A stretch of 64,000 nucleotides of DNA from an uncultured Oscillospiraceae bacterium (GTDB lineage: Bacteria > Bacillota > Clostridia > Oscillospirales > Oscillospiraceae). The notes beneath the pieces are model-generated. The model had not been told where the DNA came from, made no database searches, and saw nothing but the letters and a program-made list of their open reading frames with translations. Made by a program: the position numbers and the translations under genes. The DNA is taken from contig CANQIO010000004.1 of the NCBI GenBank assembly GCA_947624065.1, positions 23,776 to 87,775 of the forward strand, written 5' to 3'. Position 1 is the stretch's first letter. Every line of letters begins with the position of its first letter. This document shows positions 51,767-59,877 of the stretch, in pieces.

Positions 51767-51965
51767 TATATGGAGAGAAAAATTAACCACATTTTGAGAA
51801 TAAATTTAAGTAAATTAGCGCCTAACGCGCGGCGGATGCGCCGGCGGCCGTTCCGTTTTTCTTGCGTCTGGGGGCGGGATGGTATATGATAGGGAAAAAC
51901 GCGTCCTGGGGCGGCCATGACGCTCTGGGACGGCCGACTATGCAGGAGACCGGAGGGGTGAGACT

Positions 51966-53114
51966 GTGGCGGAGGTATCGATCGTATCCTGTCCCGATTA
52001 CCGGCCGGAGGTATGCCGTCAGGCGCTGACGGACGCGCTGGCGCCGGTGGGCGGACTGGACTTCGTCCGGCCGGGCATGCGGGTGGGCATCAAGGCCAAC
52101 CTGGTGTCCTTCATGAAGCCGGAGGCGGGGGCCACCACCCATCCCACGCTGCTGGCGGAGCTGACGAAGCTATTGAAAGAGCGGGGCGCCAGCGTGGTCA
52201 TCGGCGACAGTCCCGGCGGGCTATTCACCGCGCCCTATGTGAAGAACGTCTATCGGGCCACCGGGATGCATCAGGCCGAGGCCGCCGGGGCGGAGCTGAA
52301 CGAGGACTTCTCGCAAAAAGAGGCGGAGTATCCGGAGGGGATGAGGGCCAAGCGGTTCACCTATACCGGCTGGCTGGACGGCTGCGACGCCATCATCGAT
52401 TTCTGCAAGCTGAAGAGCCACGGCATGATGGCCATGTCCGCGGCGGCCAAGAACATGTTCGGGGCCATCCCGGGCACCATGAAGCCGGAGTATCATTACA
52501 AGTATCCCAACGCCGAGGACTTTGCCCGCATGATCGTGGACCTGGACGAGTATTTCAAGCCGGCGCTGACCCTGGTGGACGGGATCGTGGGCATGGAGGG
52601 CAACGGCCCCACCATGGGAGATCCCAAGCCCATGGGGCTGCTGCTGGCGGCCCGCTCGCCCCACGCGGCGGACCTGGTGTGCGCTGAGCTCATCGGCCTG
52701 CGGCGGGAGGACGTGCCCACTCTGCAGGCGGCCTATGAGCGGGGGCTCATCCCGGCCGGCAGGGGGGAGCTGGACATCGCTGGGGACGTGGAGGCGCTGC
52801 GGGTGCCGGATTTCAAACAGATCGGGCAGAAAAACGACGTCCTCTTCCTGCGCTCCGGCAGGACCGTGTTCCACCGGGCCGCCGCCGCTCTCATGCAGAG
52901 CGCGCTCCGCTCCCGGCCCGCTCCGGCGGAGAGGGAGTGCGTCGGCTGCGGCAAGTGCGCCGAGATCTGTCCCGCCAAGGCCATCGCCATGGGGGACGGG
53001 CGGCCCCGCATCGACCGAAAAAAGTGCATCCGCTGCTTCTGCTGCCAGGAGTTCTGCCCCAAGGGAGCCATGAAGGTGGTCCGGCCGCTGGTGGCGCGGA
53101 TGCTGAACAAGTGA
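51966..53114 (+). CDS. DUF362 protein with C-terminal 2[4Fe-4S] ferredoxin domain
   Basis: A 382-residue protein. Residues 1 to about 300 are DUF362 (GMRVGIKANLVSFMKPEAGATTHPTLL, GDSPGG, DFCKLKSHGMMAMSAAAKNMFG). The C-terminus has two four-cysteine clusters, CVGCGKCAEICP and CIRCFCCQEFCP, each binding a [4Fe-4S] centre. Such proteins are common in anaerobes; the role is unknown but implies electron transfer. GTG start after GGAGGGG. Followed 9 bases later by tatD, probably in one transcript. Confidence 0.88.
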   Translation: MAEVSIVSCPDYRPEVCRQALTDALAPVGGLDFVRPGMRVGIKANLVSFMKPEAGATTHPTLLAELTKLLKERGASVVIGDSPGGLFTAPYVKNVYRATGMHQAEAAGAELNEDFSQKEAEYPEGMRAKRFTYTGWLDGCDAIIDFCKLKSHGMMAMSAAAKNMFGAIPGTMKPEYHYKYPNAEDFARMIVDLDEYFKPALTLVDGIVGMEGNGPTMGDPKPMGLLLAARSPHAADLVCAELIGLRREDVPTLQAAYERGLIPAGRGELDIAGDVEALRVPDFKQIGQKNDVLFLRSGRTVFHRAAAALMQSALRSRPAPAERECVGCGKCAEICPAKAIAMGDGRPRIDRKKCIRCFCCQEFCPKGAMKVVRPLVARMLNK

Positions 53115-53123
53115 GGAGATCGC

Positions 53124-53888
53124 ATGTTTTTTGACACACACGCCCATTATGACGACGAGTGGTTCGACGCCGACCGGGACGCGCTTTTGGAGAGTCTGCC
53201 CGCGGCGGGGGTGGAACTGGTGGTGAACGTGGGCTGCGACGAGGCGTCCAGCCGCGCGTCCGTCGAGCTTGCCCACCGGTACGAGTTCGTATACGCCGCG
53301 GTGGGCTGGCACCCCCACGACGCCAAGGCATGGACAGGGGAGAGCGCCGACATGCTCCGCGCCTGGGCGAAGGACCCCAAGGTGGTGGCCATCGGGGAGA
53401 TCGGCCTGGATTACCACTATGACCTGGATTGGAAGCAGACCCAGCATGAGGTGCTGGAGGCGCAGCTCTGCCTGGCCGAGGAACTGGACCTGCCGGTGAT
53501 CATCCATGACCGGGAGGCCCACGGCGACTGCATGGACATCTTGCGGCGGCATCCCAACGTGCGGGGGGAGTTCCACTGCTATTCCGGCAGCGCGGAGATG
53601 GCGAAGGAGATCCTGAGCTGGGGCTGGTATCTGGGCTTCAACGGGGCGATCACCATGCAGGGGGCCCGCCGGGCCCTGGAGGTGCTGGAGAGCATGCCCA
53701 CGGACCGGATGCTGCTGGAGACGGACTGCCCCTATCTGGCGCCCATGCCCCGGACGGACGGCAGGCGGAACGATTCCCGCAGGCTGCCCCGGGTGGTGGA
53801 GGTCATGGCGCAGACGCTCCACACCACCCCCGAACTGGTGGCCAAGGTCTGCGCGGAGAACGGCCGGCGCTTTTTCGGGATCGGATGA
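53124..53888 (+). CDS. tatD: TatD-family metal-dependent DNase
   Basis: A 254-residue TIM-barrel hydrolase. Metal ligands: DTHAHYDD (HxH), Glu in AIGEIGLDYHYD, His in IIHDREAH and FHCYSG, and Asp in METDCPYLAP-type motif LLETDCPYLAP. TatD proteins are 3'-5' exonucleases or deoxyribonucleases in DNA repair and turnover. The length is standard. Terminator hairpins follow. Confidence 0.92.
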   Translation: MFFDTHAHYDDEWFDADRDALLESLPAAGVELVVNVGCDEASSRASVELAHRYEFVYAAVGWHPHDAKAWTGESADMLRAWAKDPKVVAIGEIGLDYHYDLDWKQTQHEVLEAQLCLAEELDLPVIIHDREAHGDCMDILRRHPNVRGEFHCYSGSAEMAKEILSWGWYLGFNGAITMQGARRALEVLESMPTDRMLLETDCPYLAPMPRTDGRRNDSRRLPRVVEVMAQTLHTTPELVAKVCAENGRRFFGIG

Positions 53889-53915
53889 CCGGGCGGGCGC
53901 GGCCCTATTAAAAAG

Positions 53916-53955
53916 CGCGAGAAAGGCATGGCCTGGTGGCCATGCCTTTCCCGCG
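53916..53955. terminator. long hairpin after tatD
   Basis: CGCG-GAAAGGCATGGCC with loop TGGT and the matching arm, 17 base pairs with one mismatch (53916-53955), no T-tract on the + side. Confidence 0.6.
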
Positions 53956-53971
53956 TCTGGTACGATGTGGA

Positions 53972-54000
53972 AAGCCGCTCCGTGAGGGAGCGGCTTTTCG
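53972..54000. terminator. bidirectional terminator between tatD and the M20 operon
   Basis: AAGCCGCTCC (53972-53981) pairs with GGAGCGGCTT (53987-53996), with TT on the + side and TTT on the minus side, serving both convergent transcripts. Confidence 0.75.
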
Positions 54001-54006
54001 TCTGTG

Positions 54007-54774
54007 TCAGGAGTCCTTCTTGTCGTTGTCCACGACCTTGATGATGCCCTTCTTGTACATGATCCAGGAGGACAGGATGGCGATGGGCAGCATCACCATG
54101 ATGATGGGACCCACCAGGCCCATGATCTGGGCGGAGGCCGCAGCGCCGCCCATGATGCGGGCAGCCAGGGTGATGATGCTGACGATGATGATGACGGGGA
54201 CCACGCCCATGATGCCGTTTTTGACCACCTTGCTGCCGGAGCTGGTGCTGGCGAACAGACCCAGGGTCATGGAGCCGAACAGGGCCGGGATCAGGTAGTT
54301 GGAGGCGGTACGGAAGGCGGGGATGTCATACAGGAAGCTGAGCTGGGAGCTGAGGGCGGCGGTGATGGCCAGGATGATGACGGTCACGATGGAGCTGACC
54401 GCGATGCCGATGGCGGCCACGCAGTCGCCGGCGGGGGTGCTGGGCTCCTGGTTGGCGGTCTTGATGGCGTTGATGGCCACGGGGACCTTCAGGTTCATGA
54501 TGTTGCCGGTGATGAAGCCCAGATAGGAGGAAGCGCCCATGATGGGGATATAGCTGAGCGCCTCGGAGATGCCCACGGCGATATAGATGATCAGCAGGCC
54601 GAAGGTGGTCAGGTTGAACACCTGCCCGATGGGCGGCACGCTGTCATAGACGCTCAGGACGATCAGGGGCAGGGCGACCATATAGATCAGAGCGATGACC
54701 GTTCCCGCGCGGCCCCAGCGGTGGCACCACGCCTGGAAGGGATCGAGAGTGACAGGATTGTTCTTTTTGCTCAT
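54007..54774 (-). CDS. multi-spanning membrane protein, putative transporter subunit
   Basis: A 255-residue protein with about seven hydrophobic segments and little outside them. Repeated small-residue helices (AIGIAVSSIVTVIILAITAAL, IMGVVPVIIIVSIITLAARI) and the loop SSYLGFITGNIMNLKVPVAINA suggest a transporter. I do not recognise a named family. It is the last gene of a minus-strand operon with the DUF5058 protein and an M20 amidohydrolase. Starts 18 bases after DUF5058 with GAGGAGG. Presumably the two membrane proteins together import the substrate of the amidohydrolase. Confidence 0.65.
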   Translation of the reverse strand: MSKKNNPVTLDPFQAWCHRWGRAGTVIALIYMVALPLIVLSVYDSVPPIGQVFNLTTFGLLIIYIAVGISEALSYIPIMGASSYLGFITGNIMNLKVPVAINAIKTANQEPSTPAGDCVAAIGIAVSSIVTVIILAITAALSSQLSFLYDIPAFRTASNYLIPALFGSMTLGLFASTSSGSKVVKNGIMGVVPVIIIVSIITLAARIMGGAAASAQIMGLVGPIIMVMLPIAILSSWIMYKKGIIKVVDNDKKDS

Positions 54775-54792
54775 TGTTCTATCCTCCTCTTA

Positions 54793-55515
54793 TCAACCGA
54801 AAAGATTGACCCACAGCTGGGCGGACGCCATGCCGGCGATCATGGAGATCGCCATGATGAAGTCATTCAGCCAGCCCAACTTGGGCTTCTTTGCCAGCAT
54901 GCCCAGGACCAGCGCCACCACCAGGCCGGTCAGCATGACCGCCGCCTGCACGGTGTCGCCGAACAGCAGCACGGGCACGTACACAGCCAGCAGGCACAGC
55001 ATGAAGCAGCCGCTGAACACCATCTTCCAGGGGTTGGTCGCGCCCTGGGACTTGTCCACGCTGGTGGCGTACTTCTTGCCGAAGGGGATCAGGATCAGGA
55101 AGCCGCTGAGCATGCCCACGCTCATCAGGATCATGATGATGCCGAACTGCTGGCCGGAGGCGGTGTCCATCATCTCGGCGGAGCTGGCGTAGCCCAGTGC
55201 CGCGGCGATGTTGCCGGAGAACAGGGTCTCATAGGACAGGGAGCCGATGACGCTCAGCCGCCACCAGGACCAGATGGTGCCCAGCGCGCCGATGAGGGCG
55301 AACAGGCCGATGGCGATGGAGATGGCCGGCACGATGGAGGAGACGGCGCTGGTCTTGATGACACGGGACAGGTCCTCTTTGGTGACCCCCAGCGCCTGGG
55401 CGCGCTTATACGCCTTGACCAGGTACAGAACGGAGAACCCGACGATATACGCCAGGCCGACGGCGACCAGCACCAGCAGAAGTGGGCTGGTCGCGATGTC
55501 TCTCATGGTTGCCAT
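54793..55515 (-). CDS. DUF5058-family membrane protein, putative transporter subunit
   Basis: A 240-residue protein with about six hydrophobic segments. Features: N-terminal helix (LLLVLVAVGLAYIVGFSVLYLVKAYKRAQALG), the loop TKEDLSRVIKTSAVSSIVPAISIAIG, and FIMAISMIAGMASAQLW at the end. It matches what I know of DUF5058, found next to M20 peptidases in Clostridia and of unknown function. It lies between the M20 gene and the second membrane gene. Confidence 0.7.
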   Translation of the reverse strand: MATMRDIATSPLLLVLVAVGLAYIVGFSVLYLVKAYKRAQALGVTKEDLSRVIKTSAVSSIVPAISIAIGLFALIGALGTIWSWWRLSVIGSLSYETLFSGNIAAALGYASSAEMMDTASGQQFGIIMILMSVGMLSGFLILIPFGKKYATSVDKSQGATNPWKMVFSGCFMLCLLAVYVPVLLFGDTVQAAVMLTGLVVALVLGMLAKKPKLGWLNDFIMAISMIAGMASAQLWVNLFG

Positions 55516-55542
55516 AGAATATTCCTCTCTTTCAAAAATTGA

Positions 55543-56712
55543 TCACTTGTTGTTTTGCAGCCACCGGACCGCGCAGTGGGCCAGGCAGGCCGCGCCGATG
55601 GGCAGCACGTCCTCGTTGAAGCGGACCTTGGGGTTGTGGGCGGGCCAGTCGCCCTGCTCGTCCAGGAAGCCGGCGGACAGGTACATGAACGCCGAGGGCA
55701 CCTTCTCCGCCACCAGGGCGAAATCCTCGCTGGCGCTGGCCTGGACGCCGGGATAGGGCATGGCGCCGGGGAAGGACAGCTCCTGCATGTAGCCCACGAT
55801 CTCGTTGACCATCTTCCCGTCGCAGATCAGCGGCGGCACGCCGGTGGCCATCTCCACCTCCGCGGTGCCGCCATAGACGGCGGCCACGGCTTTGGACACC
55901 TCTTCCACCCGGCGGACCAGCTTTTCCCTGGCCTCGGACTTATCGGTGCGGATGGTGCCCCGCAGCACGGCGGTGTCGGGGATGATGTTGGGGGCGGAGC
56001 CGGCGGAGAACTGCCCCACCGTCACCACGCAGGACCAGCTGGGGTCGCTCTCCCGGGCGATCAGCTCCTGGAGGGCCAGGTGGATGTGCACGCCGATGTT
56101 GATGGGGTCGATGCTGGTGTGGGGGTAGGCCCCGTGGCCTCCATGGCCCTTCACGGTGATGGTGAAGCCGTCGTTGGAGAACATCATGGTGCCGCCGGCG
56201 TTGTACATATAAATGCCTACCGGCATTTTTCCGGGCCCCACGTGATAGGCCAGGGCCGCGTCTACCCCGTCCAGGATGCCGTTGGCGATCATGTCCCGGC
56301 TGCCCTGGAAGGTCTCCTCCGCGGGCTGGAACATGAACCTGACGGTGCCCTCCAGATCGGCTTCGCTCTCCTTGAGCATCCGGGCGGCGGTCAGGAGCAT
56401 AGCCGCGTGGTTGTCGTGGCCGCAGGCGTGGGCCGCCTGGCCGGTGGGGCAGGCGAAGGGCAGGCCGCTCTCCTCCGCCATGGGCAGCGCGTCCATGTCC
56501 GCCCGCAGCAGGATGGTCTTGCCGCCGTGACCCAGGGTGGCGGTGACGCCGTGGCCGCAGTCCTTCGGCTCCAGGCCGTATTCACGGAGCTTCTCCATGA
56601 CATAGGCCTTCGTCACGGGCATGTCCAGCCCGACCTCCGCGTGGGTGTGCATGTACCGGCGGTCATCCACGGTCTGCTGCCGCAGAGCCAACGCGCGCGC
56701 ATAAAAATCCAT
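55543..56712 (-). CDS. M20 family amidohydrolase
   Basis: A 389-residue zinc-dependent amidohydrolase of the M20D type (N-acyl-amino-acid or IAA-amino-acid hydrolase-like). Metal site: DMDALPMAEE, ACGHDNHAAMLL (Cys-His pair) and QPAEETFQGS with the catalytic Glu pair, and a late His in WPAHNPKVRFNED. The dimerisation domain contains GGHGAYPH. Acts in the cytoplasm on N-acylated amino acids or dipeptides. First gene of the operon behind a good minus-strand promoter. Confidence 0.92.
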   Translation of the reverse strand: MDFYARALALRQQTVDDRRYMHTHAEVGLDMPVTKAYVMEKLREYGLEPKDCGHGVTATLGHGGKTILLRADMDALPMAEESGLPFACPTGQAAHACGHDNHAAMLLTAARMLKESEADLEGTVRFMFQPAEETFQGSRDMIANGILDGVDAALAYHVGPGKMPVGIYMYNAGGTMMFSNDGFTITVKGHGGHGAYPHTSIDPINIGVHIHLALQELIARESDPSWSCVVTVGQFSAGSAPNIIPDTAVLRGTIRTDKSEAREKLVRRVEEVSKAVAAVYGGTAEVEMATGVPPLICDGKMVNEIVGYMQELSFPGAMPYPGVQASASEDFALVAEKVPSAFMYLSAGFLDEQGDWPAHNPKVRFNEDVLPIGAACLAHCAVRWLQNNK

Positions 56713-56776
56713 AAGCGCTTCCTCCTTTACGTATTACCAAAACGGCGCTGCGCGTTTCCAACTGCGGGGAAATGCC

Positions 56777-56790
56777 CGGGAACGTTCCCG
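56777..56790. promoter_or_regulatory. perfect 14-bp palindrome, candidate operator
   Basis: CGGGAACGTTCCCG, located between the promoter and start of the M20 operon. Perfect symmetry and position suggest a repressor site; the regulator is unknown. Confidence 0.45.
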
Positions 56791-56828
56791 CGGCGCATGT
56801 CGCGCGATAGCCCTTATGATTGTTCAGT

Positions 56829-56857
56829 ATTATATAGAAATATCGCATAGACGTCAA
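56829..56857 (-). promoter_or_regulatory. promoter of the M20-DUF5058 operon
   Basis: On the minus strand TTGACG (56857-56852), 17-base spacer, TATAAT (56834-56829). Confidence 0.75.
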
Positions 56858-56969
56858 TATTTTTTTGTTTAGAATGATAAATGTGTCAAAAAACCGAGCG
56901 AGCCGCTCCGCGGAGGCAGGCGGACGCGCCGGACGGGGATGGGACCAGCCTTTCCGCCGGAGAGGACAC

Positions 56970-56998
56970 TTGTAATCCCGCGCCGGCTGCTTTATAAT
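56970..56998 (+). promoter_or_regulatory. promoter of the flavin reductase-like gene
   Basis: TTGTAA (56970-56975), 17-base spacer, TATAAT (56993-56998), about 70 bases before the ATG. With the divergent promoter it fills the gene-free region 56713-57068. Confidence 0.7.
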
Positions 56999-57068
56999 AA
57001 AGGAAAAGGCAAAAGAGCGGTCCGCGGCGCTTCCGCCGCGGGGGACGAATACGGAGGAGGATACTGTT

Positions 57069-57542
57069 ATGGATTTCAACGCCGACTCTTTCAAGCTGTT
57101 CAACAACGACTGGGCCCTGGTGACGGCGGGCACCGCTGAGCATTTCAACACCATGACCATCAGCTGGGGCGGCCTGGGCACCCTGTGGGGAAAGCCCGTG
57201 GCCACGGTATATGTCAAGCCCGTCCGGTATACCCACGAGTTTCTGGAGTCCAACGAGTTTTTCACCGTCAGCTTTTATCCGGCGCAGTATAAGAAGGCGC
57301 TGGCGCTGCTGGGCAGCAAGTCCGGCCGGGACGGGGACAAGGTGGCGGAGGCGGGGCTCACGCCCAAGGCCCTGGAGGGGGCGGTGACCTTCGCCGAGGC
57401 CAGGGCCACGCTGCTGTGCCGGAAGATCTATCGCCAGGACCTGGACACGGCTGCCATGCCGGCGGAGGTGGTGGCGGACTACTATGAGACCGAGGCGCCC
57501 CACACCATGTACATCGGCCAGGTGATGGAAGTCATCGAGTGA
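57069..57542 (+). CDS. flavin reductase-like FMN-binding split-barrel protein
   Basis: A 157-residue protein with the flavin-reductase/FMN-binding split-barrel pattern: WALVTAGTAEHFNTMTISWGGLGTLWGKPVATVYVKPVRYTHEFLESNEFFTVSFYP. Proteins of this kind in anaerobes use FMN for small electron-transfer reactions; the partner is unknown. GGAGGA precedes the ATG. The next gene follows after 33 bases. Confidence 0.82.
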   Translation: MDFNADSFKLFNNDWALVTAGTAEHFNTMTISWGGLGTLWGKPVATVYVKPVRYTHEFLESNEFFTVSFYPAQYKKALALLGSKSGRDGDKVAEAGLTPKALEGAVTFAEARATLLCRKIYRQDLDTAAMPAEVVADYYETEAPHTMYIGQVMEVIE

Positions 57543-57575
57543 GCGGCCAGCCGCGAAGAAGGAGGTGCCGAGCGC

Positions 57576-59195
57576 ATGAAACTGACATTTTTGGGCGCCG
57601 CCCATGAGGTGACGGGCAGCTGCACGCTCATCGAGTGCGGGGGCGTATACGGCCTGGTGGACTGCGGCATGGAGCAGGGGGCGGACGCGTTCGTCAATCA
57701 GCCGATCCCCGTGCCGGCGAACAAGCTGGACTTCGTGCTGCTGACCCACGCGCACATCGACCACTCCGGCAATCTGCCGCTGCTGGCGAAGAACGGCTAT
57801 TCCGGCCCCATCTACGCCACGGGGGCCACCTGCCACCTGTGCGAGATCATGCTGCGCGACTGCGCCCACATCCAGGAGTCGGACGCGGAGTGGCGCAGCC
57901 GCAAGGCAAAGCGTGCCGGCGGCCCCGCTGTGGAGCCGGCGTATACCATGGACGACGCGGAGGCGGCCATCAAATTGCTGCGCCCCTGCGACTATGGCCA
58001 GCAGCTGCAGATCGCCGAGAACGTGTTCATCCGGTTCACCGACGCGGGCCATCTGATGGGCTCGGGCAGCATCGAGGTCTGGCTCACCGAGGGCGGCGTC
58101 ACCAAAAAGGTGGTCTTTTCCGGCGACATCGGGAACCTGGACCAGCCGCTCATCAACGATCCGCAATATGTGACCGAGGCGGATTATGTGGTCACCGAGT
58201 CTACCTACGGGGACCGGCTGCACCAGAAGATGGCGGTGAACAACGTTCAGTTCCTGGCCGACGTGATCCAGCGGACCCTGGACCGGGGCGGCAATCTGGT
58301 GATCCCCTCCTTCGCGGTGGGGCGGACCCAGGAGATGCTGTATTTCATCCGGCAGATCAAGCTGGACGGACTGGTCACCGGCCACGGGGAATGGCCCGTA
58401 TACATGGACAGCCCCCTGGCCAACGAGGCCACGGGCATTTTCCTGCAGTGCGACCGGGCCTATTTCGACCCGGAGGCCACGGCCCTGCTGGACCAGGGGG
58501 TGAACCCGCTGGTGTTCCCGGGGCTGCATGTGGCGGTGTCCAGCGAGGAGTCCAAGGCCATCAACTTCGACAACACCCCCAAGGTGATCATCTCCGCCAG
58601 CGGCATGTGCGAGGCCGGGCGCATCCGCCACCACCTGAAGCACAATCTCTGGCGGCCGGAGAGCACGATCCTGTTCGTGGGCTACCAGGCCGCCGGCACC
58701 ACCGGCCGGGCCATTCTGGACGGGAAGGAGAAGGTCAGCCTCTTCGGCGAGGAGGTGGCGGTCAACGCGGAGATCTGCTTCCTCCCCGGCAAGAGCGGTC
58801 ACGCCGATAAGGCCGGTCTCCTCCGCTGGATCACCTCCTTTGATCCCAAGCCCGCCATGGTCTTTGTCAACCACGGCGAGGACGCGGTATGCCAGAGCTA
58901 TGCCAAGTGCCTGGAGGATGAGCATGGCCTGAAGGCCTTCGCGCCCTATTCCGGCACGGAGTTCGACCTGCTGGACGGCCGGTTCACCGAGGTGACCGAG
59001 GGGGTCCCGGCGGTGAAGAAGAGCGCCAGGCAGAGCCGCAGCGACGGCGTGTTCGAGGGGCTGCTGGCCGCCTGCAGGCGGCTGAGCGAGATGGCCCGCG
59101 CCTGCAAGGACATCCCCAACAAGGAGTTGAGCAGGTTCACCGGCCAAATCAACGCACTGGCGGACAAATGGAGCTCCTGGGCCAACAGGAAGTGA
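57576..59195 (+). CDS. beta-CASP metallo-beta-lactamase-fold ribonuclease-like protein
   Basis: A 539-residue protein of the CPSF/beta-CASP type. Metal motifs: THAHIDHSG (HxHxDH), a His in DAGHLMGSGS, and Asp in FSGDIGN. beta-CASP motifs: ESTYGDR (motif A), SGMCEAGRIRHHL and GKSGHADKAG with the last His. Such proteins are RNA exonucleases or endonucleases. A C-terminal helical segment (about 480-539, SRSDGVFEGLLAACRRL) may help dimerise. Closely followed by the PH-domain gene. Confidence 0.88.
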   Translation: MKLTFLGAAHEVTGSCTLIECGGVYGLVDCGMEQGADAFVNQPIPVPANKLDFVLLTHAHIDHSGNLPLLAKNGYSGPIYATGATCHLCEIMLRDCAHIQESDAEWRSRKAKRAGGPAVEPAYTMDDAEAAIKLLRPCDYGQQLQIAENVFIRFTDAGHLMGSGSIEVWLTEGGVTKKVVFSGDIGNLDQPLINDPQYVTEADYVVTESTYGDRLHQKMAVNNVQFLADVIQRTLDRGGNLVIPSFAVGRTQEMLYFIRQIKLDGLVTGHGEWPVYMDSPLANEATGIFLQCDRAYFDPEATALLDQGVNPLVFPGLHVAVSSEESKAINFDNTPKVIISASGMCEAGRIRHHLKHNLWRPESTILFVGYQAAGTTGRAILDGKEKVSLFGEEVAVNAEICFLPGKSGHADKAGLLRWITSFDPKPAMVFVNHGEDAVCQSYAKCLEDEHGLKAFAPYSGTEFDLLDGRFTEVTEGVPAVKKSARQSRSDGVFEGLLAACRRLSEMARACKDIPNKELSRFTGQINALADKWSSWANRK

Positions 59196-59227
59196 CCGAA
59201 AACATCCCTGGAAGGAGAGGTGGACCC

Positions 59228-59800
59228 ATGGCAAAGCAGTTCGACCGGCTGACGGAGGGGGAGAGCGTGATCCTCACGGCCCGATCCGGCTGGCGCAGCT
59301 ACATACAGCCCGCCTTCGTGACGCTGATCCTGGCGGCGCTGTATTACGCGGCGCTCCATTTGGAGGGGATATTGCGTCTGCTGCAGCTGGCCATCGACCT
59401 GGCGCTGACGGGCTGGGCGGTCCGGTTCTACGCGCTGCGGCTGCGGGCGTATCTGGTGCTGACGGACCGGCGCGTTTACGGTGAGATGGGCTTTTTCGTC
59501 ACCCGGACCATGGAGGTGCCCCTGAGCCAGGTGGGCGGGGTGTACATCGAGCAAAACCCCATCGGCCGCGTCACCGGCCGGGGGACGGTGGCCATCAGCG
59601 CGGCGGGGAGCCTGTTCGTGTTCGCCCATATCCCGGCCTGTGTGAAGGTCAGGGACGAGCTGATGCGGCAGGTGGAGCGGGTCCAGGACGAGAACGACCG
59701 GCGGCGCAGCGAGGCCTTTGCCAAGGCCATGGCCCGGACCGGGCTCGGCCGGCGGCACCGCCCCAGCGGCAGAAGGCTGAAACGCGGAAAAATGAAATGA
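59228..59800 (+). CDS. PH-domain membrane protein (YdbT/bPH2-like)
   Basis: A 190-residue protein: short soluble N-terminus, two closely spaced membrane helices (about residues 27-64), then a bacterial PH-like domain (YLVLTDRRVYGEMGFFVTRTMEVPLSQVGGVYIEQNPIGRVTGRGTVAIS), ending in a long, very basic tail (RRHRPSGRRLKRGKMK). ATG 59228 follows GGAGAGG; a longer reading from 59168 overlaps the nuclease gene and lacks support. Function of the family is unknown. Confidence 0.8.
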   Translation: MAKQFDRLTEGESVILTARSGWRSYIQPAFVTLILAALYYAALHLEGILRLLQLAIDLALTGWAVRFYALRLRAYLVLTDRRVYGEMGFFVTRTMEVPLSQVGGVYIEQNPIGRVTGRGTVAISAAGSLFVFAHIPACVKVRDELMRQVERVQDENDRRRSEAFAKAMARTGLGRRHRPSGRRLKRGKMK

Positions 59801-59810
59801 CGGAAAAAAC

Positions 59811-59842
59811 AGGAGGCCGGGCCCATAGGGCCCGGCCTCCTT
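59811..59842. terminator. bidirectional hairpin between convergent genes
   Basis: A perfect 14-bp stem (59811-59824 with 59828-59841) with a 3-base loop; TT on the + side and TGTTTTTT on the minus side. Confidence 0.75.
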
Positions 59843-59877
59843 GGAATGTCGGAAGAAGGATGGGAGAGAACGCCGGC

